From Thermoplasma acidophilum DSM 1728 (GTDB taxonomy: Archaea > Thermoplasmatota > Thermoplasmata > Thermoplasmatales > Thermoplasmataceae), in the NCBI RefSeq assembly GCF_000195915.1, contig NC_002578.1, forward strand, positions 806,001 to 870,000: a DNA stretch of 64,000 bases, read 5' to 3'. A program made the translations under genes and the position numbers. A model generated the notes under the pieces. The model was given only the letters and a program-made list of their open reading frames with translations. It searched no databases and was not told the origin of the DNA. Shown here piece by piece: positions 55,266 to 64,000 of the stretch. Every line of letters starts with the position of its first letter. Position 1 is the first letter of the stretch.

Positions 55266-56747
55266 ATGGATACGAAGTTATACATAGATGGACAGTGGGT
55301 TAATTCTTCTTCCGGAAAGACTGTCGACAAGTACAGCCCGGTGACTGGACAGGTCATCGGAAGGTTTGAGGCGGCGACCAGAGATGATGTTGACAGGGCC
55401 ATAGATGCTGCGGAGGATGCATTCTGGGCCTGGAACGATCTTGGTTCGGTGGAGAGATCGAAGATAATTTACAGGGCAAAGGAACTGATAGAGAAGAACA
55501 GGGCGGAACTTGAGAACATAATAATGGAGGAGAACGGAAAGCCGGTAAAGGAGGCCAAGGAGGAGGTCGACGGCGTCATAGACCAGATACAGTACTACGC
55601 GGAATGGGCGAGGAAGCTCAACGGCGAGGTCGTCGAAGGAACGTCGTCCCACAGGAAAATATTCCAGTACAAGGTTCCTTACGGCATAGTCGTTGCGCTG
55701 ACGCCCTGGAATTTCCCGGCCGGTATGGTTGCGAGGAAGCTGGCTCCTGCGCTGTTGACAGGAAACACCGTTGTTCTGAAGCCGAGCAGCGATACGCCCG
55801 GAAGCGCAGAGTGGATCGTGCGCAAGTTCGTCGAAGCCGGCGTACCGAAGGGCGTTTTGAACTTCATCACCGGAAGGGGATCAGAGATTGGCGATTACAT
55901 AGTCGAACACAAAAAGGTAAACCTAATAACGATGACCGGTTCAACCGCAACCGGCCAGAGGATAATGCAGAAAGCATCAGCCAACATGGCAAAGCTCATA
56001 CTCGAGCTGGGCGGAAAGGCGCCGTTTATGGTGTGGAAGGACGCAGACATGGACAATGCACTGAAGACCCTGCTGTGGGCGAAGTACTGGAACGCGGGCC
56101 AGTCTTGCATAGCGGCTGAGCGCCTCTACGTGCACGAAGACATCTACGACACATTCATGAGCAGGTTCGTGGAACTGAGCAGGAAGCTCGCACTGGGCGA
56201 TCCGAAGAACGCTGACATGGGCCCGCTTATAAACAAAGGCGCGCTCCAGGCCACATCCGAGATCGTTGAAGAGGCAAAGGAGAGCGGTGCAAAGATACTG
56301 TTCGGCGGAAGCCAGCCAAGCCTCAGCGGACCGTACAGGAACGGCTACTTCTTCCTGCCGACCATAATAGGCAACGCAGACCAGAAATCGAAGATATTCC
56401 AGGAGGAAATATTCGCACCAGTCATAGGCGCCAGGAAGATATCCAGCGTTGAGGAAATGTACGATCTGGCCAACGATTCAAAGTACGGCCTGGCATCGTA
56501 CCTGTTCACGAAGGACCCGAACATAATATTCGAGGCTTCAGAGAGGATAAGGTTCGGCGAACTTTACGTTAACATGCCTGGTCCGGAGGCCTCGCAGGGA
56601 TACCACACAGGCTTCCGCATGACCGGACAGGCAGGAGAGGGGAGCAAGTACGGAATATCCGAATACCTGAAGCTGAAGAACATCTACGTTGATTACTCCG
56701 GAAAGCCCCTGCACATAAACACCGTGAGGGACGATCTGTTTCAGTGA
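55266..56747 (+). CDS. NAD(P)-dependent aldehyde dehydrogenase, probably D-glyceraldehyde dehydrogenase
   Basis: A 493-residue ALDH. The nucleophile C281 is in NAGQSC and the general base E247 in LELGGK. MTGSTATGQ is the cofactor loop and TPWNFPAGMVARKLAPAL the fold signature. By recalled gene order (five genes before tricorn factor F3) it matches Ta0809, reported as an NADP-dependent D-glyceraldehyde dehydrogenase of the nonphosphorylating Entner-Doudoroff pathway. Sequence alone does not prove the substrate. Convergent with the tungsten aldehyde oxidoreductase. Confidence 0.9.
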   Translation: MDTKLYIDGQWVNSSSGKTVDKYSPVTGQVIGRFEAATRDDVDRAIDAAEDAFWAWNDLGSVERSKIIYRAKELIEKNRAELENIIMEENGKPVKEAKEEVDGVIDQIQYYAEWARKLNGEVVEGTSSHRKIFQYKVPYGIVVALTPWNFPAGMVARKLAPALLTGNTVVLKPSSDTPGSAEWIVRKFVEAGVPKGVLNFITGRGSEIGDYIVEHKKVNLITMTGSTATGQRIMQKASANMAKLILELGGKAPFMVWKDADMDNALKTLLWAKYWNAGQSCIAAERLYVHEDIYDTFMSRFVELSRKLALGDPKNADMGPLINKGALQATSEIVEEAKESGAKILFGGSQPSLSGPYRNGYFFLPTIIGNADQKSKIFQEEIFAPVIGARKISSVEEMYDLANDSKYGLASYLFTKDPNIIFEASERIRFGELYVNMPGPEASQGYHTGFRMTGQAGEGSKYGISEYLKLKNIYVDYSGKPLHINTVRDDLFQ

Positions 56748-56788
56748 TCTTAAAAATTGATTTTTTTTAAAAATATTATTTTTGATCA
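56745..56788. terminator. Bidirectional terminator that includes both stop codons
   Basis: TGATC at 56745-56749 pairs with GATCA at 56784-56788. The pairing extends through A/T runs (AAAAAT against ATTTTT) with a 2-nt bulge. Both strands have T8 or T5-type runs between. The TGA of each convergent gene forms an arm of the dyad. Confidence 0.6.
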
Positions 56789-58597
56789 CAGTTTGTAGAA
56801 TTCCAGTCCCAGTTCCTTTATCTTTTCTTCGGTCGGATAGCCCCTGCTGTCCCATCCGCGTGCCCCGTAGTAATCCTGCAGCAGCTTCTGCATCGGAACG
56901 ACGTTCCCCTTCTTTGGGCCCTTCGGCAGCGGTACCTTGAGGAACCTCTCCGGCAGCTTATCGTCCTCAGGCTTTATTCCAGCTTTCAGGTTGAAAAGCC
57001 TCTCAAGGTTCCAGACGCGTTCAGCTGCCTTCATTATCTCCTCCTTCGTGTATTTGAAGCCTGTTACGGCATTTACCAGTTCGATGTAATCATCCAGGTT
57101 CAGGGCAAATGAAGGGAACTGGCACAGGCCGGAGCAGTCCATGACCTCGGTGAAGTCCTGCACATATTTCACGAGATCCGCCTTTCCCTCAAGCTGCAGC
57201 GGATCCTGAGTCGGCTCTACGCCCAGTATCTCGTTCGATATGGTGTAGGCTCTCATGTGCGATCCGCCTATGTTGCTTGTGGCATACTCCAGAGCCAGGC
57301 CCCAGACACCCCTAGGATCGTATGCCGCTATCTCCTGCCCCTTCACGCTCATGGATACGCTCTCGTCCCCATACATCTTCGCGAGGCGGTATGAACCCTC
57401 CGCAAGCTTGTCGCCGAAGTCCTTCCTGTAGCCGATCTTTGCCGTCATCTCGAGCAGCGCCGATGTGTTTCCGAATTTGGGCTTTGTTGGGCCGACGTCC
57501 TTGTCCGGTATCTTTCCCTTCTCGTAGAGCTCCATCGCAGCCGATATCGTCAGGCCGGCCGATATGGTGTCGTAGCCCAGGCGGTCTGCGTTGTCGTTCG
57601 CAGCTATGATGGTGTAGAGGTCGTGAACGCCGGTGTTCGGCCCGAGGGCCCATGTGCTCTCGTACTCGGGCCCCTCGCTCTCGCGTTCGTTGTACCTTAC
57701 TACACGGCCGCAGCCGATTGGGCAAGCAAAGCATGGCTGGTTGTGGATCAGGTACGTTTCTGCCAGCGTCTCGCCGCTGACATCATCAGCAAGCGGGTCA
57801 TCGCCGGAATCCGTCAGGTTCCTGTTCGAATATATGCCGCTTCTGTTTATTATGTTCACCAGAACCTCAGTGCCGAACTGCGTGAGCCCCTGCGATGTCA
57901 CGGGGTTCTCCTTTATCTTCTTCAACATTTTTGGAAGCACGGCCTTGTACATCTCCGGGTCTCCGATGGCTGGCATCCTGCCCCCGCCCGCCACTATAGC
58001 CTTGAGCTTCTTGGACCCCATTACCGCTCCGACGCCGTTCCTACCAGCTGCCCTGTGCTTGTCGTTCATTATGGATGCAAACTTGACCAGGTTCTCGCCG
58101 GCAGGGCCTATGCAGGCAACGCTGACGTTTCCGCCTATCCTTTTCGTGAGAGTGTCCGTGGTCTCGAAGACGTCTTTGCCCCAGAGATCGGATGCATCGC
58201 GGATCTCGGCCTTTCCCTTGTCCACATATAGATATACCGGCTTCTCTGATCTCCCTTTGAATATTATCATATCAAAACCGGTGTGCTTCAGCTTTGCACC
58301 GAAATAACCGCCGGAGTTGCTCCTTGTGATCGTGCCCGTGAGCGGGCTCTTCGTCACAGCCATGTACCTTGCAGCTGTCGGTGCACTCGTTCCGGTGAGC
58401 GGGCCCGGAGCTATTATGAGTTCGTTGTCTGGATCGTACGGATCGATCTTCGGATCCACCTCTTCAACGTAATACCTCGTTGCCAGTCCCTGGCCGCCGA
58501 TATAATCGCGCGCCCACTGCATGTTCGTATCCTCAACCTTTATCTCGCCCTTCCCCAGGTCAACCCTGAGGATCTTGCCCGTGAAGCCACCCACCAT
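56786..58597 (-). CDS. Tungsten-containing aldehyde:ferredoxin oxidoreductase family
   Basis: A 603-residue pterin-tungsten enzyme that oxidises aldehydes to acids and reduces ferredoxin. Cluster ligands are C289, C292 and C296 (CFACPIGC) and C492 in DCSGLC. The opening GGFTGKILRVDLGKGEIKVE and the pterin-binding YFGAKLKHTGFD and AGRNGVGAVMGSKKLKAI blocks match the AOR family. EYESTWALGPN holds the usual glutamate. A TATA-like run at about 58622-58635 lies about 30 nt before the ATG. It may complement the NADP aldehyde dehydrogenase across the terminator. Confidence 0.92.
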   Translation of the reverse strand: MVGGFTGKILRVDLGKGEIKVEDTNMQWARDYIGGQGLATRYYVEEVDPKIDPYDPDNELIIAPGPLTGTSAPTAARYMAVTKSPLTGTITRSNSGGYFGAKLKHTGFDMIIFKGRSEKPVYLYVDKGKAEIRDASDLWGKDVFETTDTLTKRIGGNVSVACIGPAGENLVKFASIMNDKHRAAGRNGVGAVMGSKKLKAIVAGGGRMPAIGDPEMYKAVLPKMLKKIKENPVTSQGLTQFGTEVLVNIINRSGIYSNRNLTDSGDDPLADDVSGETLAETYLIHNQPCFACPIGCGRVVRYNERESEGPEYESTWALGPNTGVHDLYTIIAANDNADRLGYDTISAGLTISAAMELYEKGKIPDKDVGPTKPKFGNTSALLEMTAKIGYRKDFGDKLAEGSYRLAKMYGDESVSMSVKGQEIAAYDPRGVWGLALEYATSNIGGSHMRAYTISNEILGVEPTQDPLQLEGKADLVKYVQDFTEVMDCSGLCQFPSFALNLDDYIELVNAVTGFKYTKEEIMKAAERVWNLERLFNLKAGIKPEDDKLPERFLKVPLPKGPKKGNVVPMQKLLQDYYGARGWDSRGYPTEEKIKELGLEFYKL

Positions 58598-58724
58598 ATT
58601 TATCGTAATAATAGTTGTTGTAAATATATAAATATTTTTAAATACTTTTAAATCGTTTTTAATTGATACCGCATCTAAATTGCCGATCGATAATTATTTA
58701 TTGCGACATTCGTAATCTCCCTCT
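58598..58724. promoter_or_regulatory. Divergent promoter region
   Basis: A very AT-rich 127-bp region between the aldehyde oxidoreductase and glyA. TATA-like AATATATAAATATT at 58622-58635 serves the minus strand. AATTATTTATT at 58692-58702 lies about 27 nt before the glyA ATG. Both mRNAs look leaderless. Confidence 0.5.
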
Positions 58725-59888
58725 ATGAGGAATGTTTTGGATATTGTTCAGGATGCTGATGTATACCGATCGAATGTTCTCAATCTGCAGGCTTCGGAGA
58801 ACGTAATTAGCCCCAACGTCAGGAAAGCCCTGGGATCTGATTTTGCATCCCGGTACTCGCACATGGAGAACGGCGTCAACGACTATGGTGGAACAAGATA
58901 TGCCGAAGAGCTTGAAAACACGGTATCCGAGAATGCGAAGAAGCTCTTCGGATTCGCGTACGCTGAAACGCGCATGCTGAGCGGCCATATAGCGGCCATG
59001 ACTGTCCTCGCAGCACTGGTGAAGAGGGGCGAGAGCATAATCAAGGTGCCGGAATCGGTTGGCGGATACACGGGCTACTCCGGTGCGTATCTGCCCAGGA
59101 TGATGGGCTTCAGGTCCTATGACATGCCCGTAGGCGCCGATGGCTTCATCGATTACGACGCCCTTGAGAAGCACGTTGAGTATGTGAAGCCAAAGATGAT
59201 CGTCCTGGGGCAGTCAATATTTGTGAAATCGTACGATATGAAGAGGATCAGGGAGATCTGCGACAGGCACTCCTGCCTTCTCGGATATGATGCATCGCAT
59301 GTCATGGGCCTCATAGCCGGGAAGCAGTTCCAGAAGGACATAAAGGAGGCAGACGTTGTATTCGGATCGACGCACAAGACTTTCTTCGGGCCTCAGGGCG
59401 GCATAATACTGACGGACAGCGAGAAGATATTCGCGCGCATCGAAGACAGCATAACATGGAGGACCATGGACAATTACAACATAGCGAGGATGGCGGGTGT
59501 GGGCGTTGCCATCGAGGAGATGATCAGGTACGGGGAAGAATACGCGAAAAACGTGATAAGAAATGCAAAGGCACTAGCAGAAGCCATGGATGGCAGGATA
59601 AAGATCAGGTATGCGCCCTGGTACACGGAGTCGCATCAGATACTGGTTGACGGGGACTGGATCAGATCGAAGGGCTATGATTACGTGAGGTTCAGCAGGG
59701 TGATGGAGGAGAACGGAATAATCGTTGACAGGATAGGCCGAATCGGAACGGCGGAGATAACAAGGATGGGCATCGACAACGTCGAGGAGATAGCGTCGAT
59801 GATGGTGGATGCCTTCAACGGCATTGACGTCAAGGATAGGGTTAATAAATTCGTACGCAATATGAAAATGAGGTACTATGAAAGTTAG
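58725..59888 (+). CDS. glyA: Serine hydroxymethyltransferase
   Basis: A PLP enzyme of 387 residues that moves a one-carbon unit between serine and glycine. The Schiff-base lysine is K218 in GSTHKTFFGPQGG. NLQASENVISPNVRKALGS is the usual opening, and ENGVNDYGGTRYAEELE binds substrate. It is about 30 residues shorter than bacterial GlyA. Archaeal versions may use tetrahydromethanopterin-type carriers; the carrier here is not readable. It ends 11 nt inside the start of the CBS gene, so the two are coupled. Confidence 0.92.
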   Translation: MRNVLDIVQDADVYRSNVLNLQASENVISPNVRKALGSDFASRYSHMENGVNDYGGTRYAEELENTVSENAKKLFGFAYAETRMLSGHIAAMTVLAALVKRGESIIKVPESVGGYTGYSGAYLPRMMGFRSYDMPVGADGFIDYDALEKHVEYVKPKMIVLGQSIFVKSYDMKRIREICDRHSCLLGYDASHVMGLIAGKQFQKDIKEADVVFGSTHKTFFGPQGGIILTDSEKIFARIEDSITWRTMDNYNIARMAGVGVAIEEMIRYGEEYAKNVIRNAKALAEAMDGRIKIRYAPWYTESHQILVDGDWIRSKGYDYVRFSRVMEENGIIVDRIGRIGTAEITRMGIDNVEEIASMMVDAFNGIDVKDRVNKFVRNMKMRYYES

Positions 59889-60966
59889 CGAACTGATGAC
59901 CACAGACCCGATAACTGTGAGCATTGACGACACGTTTTCCAAGGTGATGTCAAAGATGAACGAGACCGGCATACACCAGCTCCCGGTCATGGACGGAGAC
60001 CGCTATGCCGGTATGATCACATACTCGGATCTGCTGAAGAAGAGAAGCATACAGGTCAAGTCGAAGATATCCAACTACACGATAAGCACGCCCACGCTCA
60101 ACGCGGACGATGACGTGCTGGAGGCTGTGCGCCTGATAAAGGATACCGGCCTGTCTGCCCTTCCAGTGTTCCAGAAGGGCAAGCTGGTGGGCATCATATC
60201 CAGGACGGACATAATAAAGAACCTGCCTCAGATCGTCGATGTAAGGGACGTGCGCATATTCCAGATAATGAGCTCTGATCCCATATACGTGTACGAGGAC
60301 GACGACATAGAGGAGGCGTTTGACAGCATGAGGATGCTGAACGAGGTCGAGATACCTGTCGCAAGCCGCGATGAAAAGCTTTCCGGCATAATAAGGCTGA
60401 ACAGCATCCTGAACATACTCTACAGGCAGAAGGAGAAGATCAAGTACGGCGGATACGGTGAAAAGGAGCCTGTGGAGATAAAGTGCAAGTCCCTGATGGA
60501 CCCTCCGGTGAGCGTGGACAGGTACGCCGGTATCGATGAGGCCGTCAAGCTGATGATGCAGTACAGCCTCCACATAATGCCTGTAACGGACTCAGGAAAG
60601 ATCGTGGGTATCGTAGACTTCAGCGACCTAATAAACATGATCAAGACGGAGAGCAAGGAGGGCATACTCATAGAGATCAGTGGCCTTGACGTATACGATG
60701 AGGACCTGTACGACATTGCCTTTGAGCTCTCCGAACGTTTCCTGGACAAGTTCTCCAAGATGACGGACGTTTCGCAGGGAAAGCTCCTCATACATGTTAT
60801 GAAGTACAAGACACAGGGATCGACAAAGTACAGCATAAGGACAAGGATATCCGCACCTCCGCTCTTTCTTGTGCAGAACGGATCTGGATGGAACTTTGCA
60901 GAGGTGCTTGGCGAAATATTCGACAGGTATGAGGAGAGGATAAAGAAGATGAAGGAGAAGCAGTGA
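59878..60966 (+). CDS. Four-CBS-domain protein with a possible ribosome hibernation domain
   Basis: A 362-residue soluble protein. Residues 1-250 are four CBS repeats in two Bateman pairs, with openings such as MTTDPITVSIDDTFSKVM, STPTLNADDDVLEAVR, MSSDPIYVYEDDDI and LMDPPVSVDRYAGIDEA. CBS pairs sense adenine nucleotides. The C-terminal 110 residues (LIEISGLDVYDEDLYDIAFE, then KLLIHVMKYK and YSIRTRISAPP, with a basic helical end) have the beta-alpha-beta-beta-beta-alpha pattern of HPF/RaiA-type ribosome hibernation domains. An archaeal factor with four CBS domains has been described as a ribosome inhibitor (Dri, from memory). The start overlaps glyA by 11 nt. The HPF assignment is inference. 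Confidence 0.82.
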   Translation: MKVSELMTTDPITVSIDDTFSKVMSKMNETGIHQLPVMDGDRYAGMITYSDLLKKRSIQVKSKISNYTISTPTLNADDDVLEAVRLIKDTGLSALPVFQKGKLVGIISRTDIIKNLPQIVDVRDVRIFQIMSSDPIYVYEDDDIEEAFDSMRMLNEVEIPVASRDEKLSGIIRLNSILNILYRQKEKIKYGGYGEKEPVEIKCKSLMDPPVSVDRYAGIDEAVKLMMQYSLHIMPVTDSGKIVGIVDFSDLINMIKTESKEGILIEISGLDVYDEDLYDIAFELSERFLDKFSKMTDVSQGKLLIHVMKYKTQGSTKYSIRTRISAPPLFLVQNGSGWNFAEVLGEIFDRYEERIKKMKEKQ

Positions 60967-61040
60967 ATATGCTGCATTCTCCCCCATCATTTATTTTTTC
61001 GGAATCCGTATCTGTTTTCTGCTACAAGGGATGATGTTTT

Positions 61041-62420
61041 ATGAGTGGAGAATTGCTTGACAGGATACTGGATTATGCTGGCTCGAAATCCGCCTTTGCG
61101 GACGCAAGATTCATGGAGATAGAGGGCAGGGGCGCCGTCATAAGGAACGGGGAATTCGACGAATCGCTGTATTCCAATGACAGTGGATACGCGATCAGGG
61201 TTGTGAACGATTCCATAGCCATGGCGTACGTGGATTCGGAGGACTGGGATAAGGTCAGGGCTGTTGTCGATGACGCTGTTCTCAGATCCAGGAGGCCGGG
61301 AAAGAACAGGATATACCGCGGGAGATCGGAGAAGGCATCATGGTCCGAGATCGGCAGCGATCATGTGAGGGATCACAGCCTTGGGGATATGATCGCTATA
61401 CTGAAGGAAGCCGATTCCGTAGCTGAGGAAGCGAATGTCAGGATAAGCGCACTGTCCGACAGGTTCGTGCACCAGGTGTATGAGAACACAGATGGATCGC
61501 ATGTTGAGGGGACTTACTCAAGGATATTCTTCAACTATCTTGTGGGCGTATCCGAGAACGACAGGTATGAGCAGTCCTCTGAAGAGTTCGGATGGACCGG
61601 TGGATACGATGCGTTCGATTTCAAAACGATATCGGAAACAATGAAGAACGACGTTTCAAACCTTCGCGAGATTATACTTGCGCCATCCGTGGAACCCGGA
61701 AACTTCGATGTCATAGTTGGCCCGGAAATATCCGGTATAGTCGCGCATGAGAGTGCCGGGCATCCCACGGAGTACGACAGGATAGCCGGCAGAGAGGCAG
61801 CGCTGGCCGGGGAATCGTTCCTCACCGGCAAGACCTTCCCATACAGGATCGGATCAGAGAAGGTCAGCGTCATAGACGATCCAACGCTGAAGGGGTCCTA
61901 CGGGTACTACCTCTACGACGATGAGGGTGTGCGCGCCAGGAAGCGCTACCTGTACAGGAACGGGTACACGTCTGAATTCCTCATCAACAGAGAGAGCGCG
62001 GCGTGGATCGGGCAGGAGAGCAACGGGTCCGGCCGGTCATCATCATGGGACATGGAACCGCTGGCCAGGATGAGCACGACATACATAGAACCGGGCGATT
62101 ATTCCTTCGAGGAGCTCTTCGAAGGTGTGCACAGGGGCATATACATAAAGTCGTTTACCGAATGGAACATAGACGACATAAGGTTCAACGAGCGATACGT
62201 TGGGAAGGAAGCATATTACATCGAGAATGGTGACATAAAGGGCAGGGTCAGGAGGCCAATACTGGAAACCAACACCATAAAGTTCTACTCCGCTGTCGAC
62301 GCAGTTGGCAAGGACCTGCACTTCAGCGCAGGCATATGCGGGAAGGGCGATCCTGAACAGGGCGTAGAGGTCTGGATGGGCGGCCCGCACATGAGGCTGA
62401 GGAATATGAGGGTGAAGTGA
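61041..62420 (+). CDS. tldD: TldD-family metalloprotease
   Basis: The catalytic subunit of the TldD/TldE peptidase, 459 residues. The zinc motif HEXXXH is H236-E237-SAG-H241, with the rest of the active site in FSAGICGKGDPEQGVEVWMGG. TldD with TldE unfolds and cleaves small peptides. In Thermoplasma, peptide breakdown by the tricorn system is prominent, so a role in peptide degradation is plausible. GGGATGAT at 61027-61034 is a near-SD before ATG 61041. It overlaps the next gene by GTGA. Confidence 0.92.
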   Translation: MSGELLDRILDYAGSKSAFADARFMEIEGRGAVIRNGEFDESLYSNDSGYAIRVVNDSIAMAYVDSEDWDKVRAVVDDAVLRSRRPGKNRIYRGRSEKASWSEIGSDHVRDHSLGDMIAILKEADSVAEEANVRISALSDRFVHQVYENTDGSHVEGTYSRIFFNYLVGVSENDRYEQSSEEFGWTGGYDAFDFKTISETMKNDVSNLREIILAPSVEPGNFDVIVGPEISGIVAHESAGHPTEYDRIAGREAALAGESFLTGKTFPYRIGSEKVSVIDDPTLKGSYGYYLYDDEGVRARKRYLYRNGYTSEFLINRESAAWIGQESNGSGRSSSWDMEPLARMSTTYIEPGDYSFEELFEGVHRGIYIKSFTEWNIDDIRFNERYVGKEAYYIENGDIKGRVRRPILETNTIKFYSAVDAVGKDLHFSAGICGKGDPEQGVEVWMGGPHMRLRNMRVK

Positions 62421-62422
62421 AC

Positions 62423-63709
62423 ATGTTCGATATGGACAGGATATCAGAATCCTTCGAGAAGAGATTCGACGAGTACGCCATAGAGATGCACGTGAACAGG
62501 GACGATCAGGTCAGGTTCTCCAACGGCAGCAGGGATCTGCACAACATATGGGAGGAATCCGTTCTTCTGGTCTTCGTCGCCAGGGGAAAGCGTACGCTGA
62601 TGACCACCATCAAGGAAGGCGCCGATCTGGAGAGGTCCATAGAGGATCTGTCCAGGAGAATAGATCAGACACCGGAAAATCCGCTGTTCTCTGGCATAAA
62701 CGACAGAAAGCAGGTCTACAGGAAACTGGATCTGCCGCCAAGGGAATTCGATGCTGATGAACTCGCGGACATGGCGATGGCCGGATCCAGGGATGCCGGA
62801 TCGGAGAGGATGGCCGGCCTCGTGTACTCGATGAGATCGAGGGTGGAGATAGCCACCAGGTACAACAGGGGTTCTTACGATTCCATCGGCGCCGAGGTCG
62901 TGGTTCGATCGTTCAGGGGAGACCGATCGGGCCAGGAATGCGGGCATACGGGCATAAACGGATATCTGGATGCGTACGCCATAGGCAAAAGATCGGCCGA
63001 GAGCATCGTCAACGCAGAGAGGCATGAGGGCAGGGAGGGACACTACGACGTCATACTTGCACCCATGGCTGCCGGGAACATAATAACGTCCGGAAGCTAT
63101 GCGTTCTCTGCACACACGGTCATATCAGGGCTAAGCTTCCTTCAGGACTCCATGGGCAGGCAGATCGCAGCACCCATGGTCAATCTGTACGATGACCCCA
63201 CGGATACGGCTGGCATGGCCTACCGCGTCTTCGACGAGGAGGGTACGGCCACTTCAAGGGTGCCCATAATAGAACACGGTGTGCTGAACACATACCTGCA
63301 CTCCACATCAACAGCAAGGTACATGAATACCGAAACGACCGGAAACGCCGGCATAATATCGCCGGAGGCCTGGCAGCTAGAGATGGACGGTGGTGATGCC
63401 TCCGCCGAGGAACTCATATCAGACACACGTGAAGGCGTCTTCATAAGGAACAGCTGGTACCTCCGCTTCCAGGACTACAGGAACGGCGTCTTCTCCACAG
63501 TCCCGAGGGACGGGGTATACTACATCAGAAACGGCGAGATCGCCGAGGCATGGGACGGCATAAGGATAAGCGATTCAATACCGGAGATACTGAAGAAGAT
63601 ATCGGCCCTGTCGAAAGAGACACAGTACGTCAAATGGTGGAACGAGGTCATGCCGTCAAGGTTGCCGTACATCAAGGTCAGCGGGCTCGGATTGACCAAG
63701 TCCCACTGA
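62423..63709 (+). CDS. TldE/PmbA-family partner protein
   Basis: A 429-residue homologue of TldD without HEXXXH, the pattern expected for the non-catalytic TldE/PmbA subunit that forms the heterodimer. [19 protein letters not shown] replaces the zinc helix region. [12 protein letters not shown]-type end ([14 protein letters not shown]). Start at ATG 62423; GTG at 62417 overlaps the tldD stop and is the alternative. Transcribed with tldD, 55 bases before tricorn factor F3. Confidence 0.9.
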
Positions 63710-63764
63710 CCCATTTTTGCAGCTGGGGAGAATAAGTTTTAAGCATAGTCAGCGATACTTTTTC

Positions 63765-64000
63765 ATGGAAGTCGAGAAGTACGATCTCACGCTGGATTTT
63801 GATATTCAGAAGAGGACATTCAATGGGACGGAAACCATAACGGCTGACGCTGGAGACATAGTCCTCGATGCCGTAGGATTGCAGATAAACTGGATGAAGG
63901 TCAACGGCAGGGACACGGCGTTCACCTACGATGGCCAGACGGTAAGGGCCCCCGGTGATTCACAGCCACAGAAGATCGAGATATCCTTTGCCGGAAAGGT
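63765..64000 (+). CDS. trf3: Tricorn protease-interacting factor F3 (N-terminal part)
   Basis: The reading frame from ATG 63765 runs off the window. It starts [17 protein letters not shown] and continues through [18 protein letters not shown], the saddle-like N-terminal domain of M1 aminopeptidases. The sequence matches my memory of T. acidophilum factor F3, a zinc aminopeptidase (HExxHx18E, beyond the edge) that releases amino acids, preferring acidic ones, from tricorn products. A TATA-like TAAGTTTTAA at 63733-63742 lies about 27 nt upstream. The catalytic part is not visible here. Confidence 0.92.

Overview
The window reads as a moderately AT-rich thermoacidophilic euryarchaeon of the Thermoplasma group, almost certainly Thermoplasma acidophilum. 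The evidence is archaeal MCM, SMC/ScpA, pyruvoyl arginine decarboxylase, a gamma-alpha fused 2-oxoacid:ferredoxin oxidoreductase, and many leaderless genes with a TATA box about 25 nt before the start codon. Internal genes carry GGTGA-type ribosome binding sites. The gene cut by the right edge matches tricorn-interacting factor F3, which is typical of that organism. Identifications come from reading the sequence and from recalled family knowledge; no search was run.

Layout. 1-6.2 kb is a worn accessory region: an aminotransferase, IS256-family transposase remnants around a HicBA toxin-antitoxin pair, a 36-bp tandem repeat, small ORFs before an acyl-CoA synthetase, and a DsrE-like pseudogene. 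6.2-20 kb is metabolic: a 2-oxoacid oxidoreductase, NMN adenylyltransferase, a transporter, glutamate dehydrogenase, LeuRS with arginine decarboxylase, two dehydrogenases and a ThDP enzyme that lacks a normal start codon. 20-25.5 kb starts with two tRNA genes, followed by a frameshifted transporter, an NPPY DNA methyltransferase, an unrecognised 313-residue protein and a DUF998 membrane protein. 25.5-39.3 kb holds scpA/smc, lysA, an amino acid permease, nth, carAB and an efflux-type transporter.

39.6-43.1 kb is tRNA-Asp, an AT-rich leader and a CRISPR array of 47 repeats. No cas gene is present in the window. 43.3-49.7 kb mixes small conserved proteins, SfsA, an MscS channel, a thioesterase, MCM, DUF424 and a UbiE-like methyltransferase. 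49.8-55.1 kb is a tightly overlapping tryptophan operon, X-trpA-D-F-E-G-C. Its first gene is not recognised and trpB is missing. Three ATGCAT palindromes surround its TATA box. 55.2-64 kb holds an aldehyde dehydrogenase convergent with a tungsten aldehyde oxidoreductase, serine hydroxymethyltransferase overlapping a CBS-domain protein with a possible ribosome-hibernation domain, TldD/TldE, and the start of tricorn factor F3.

The items I rate most worth a second look are the unknown first gene of the trp operon and its operator-like palindromes, the dyad and direct repeats around the CRISPR leader TATA box, the CBS fusion protein, the methyltransferase plus unknown protein next to the tRNA genes, and several genes broken by a single frameshift or stop. 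I found no complete new multi-gene system that I can defend from sequence alone.
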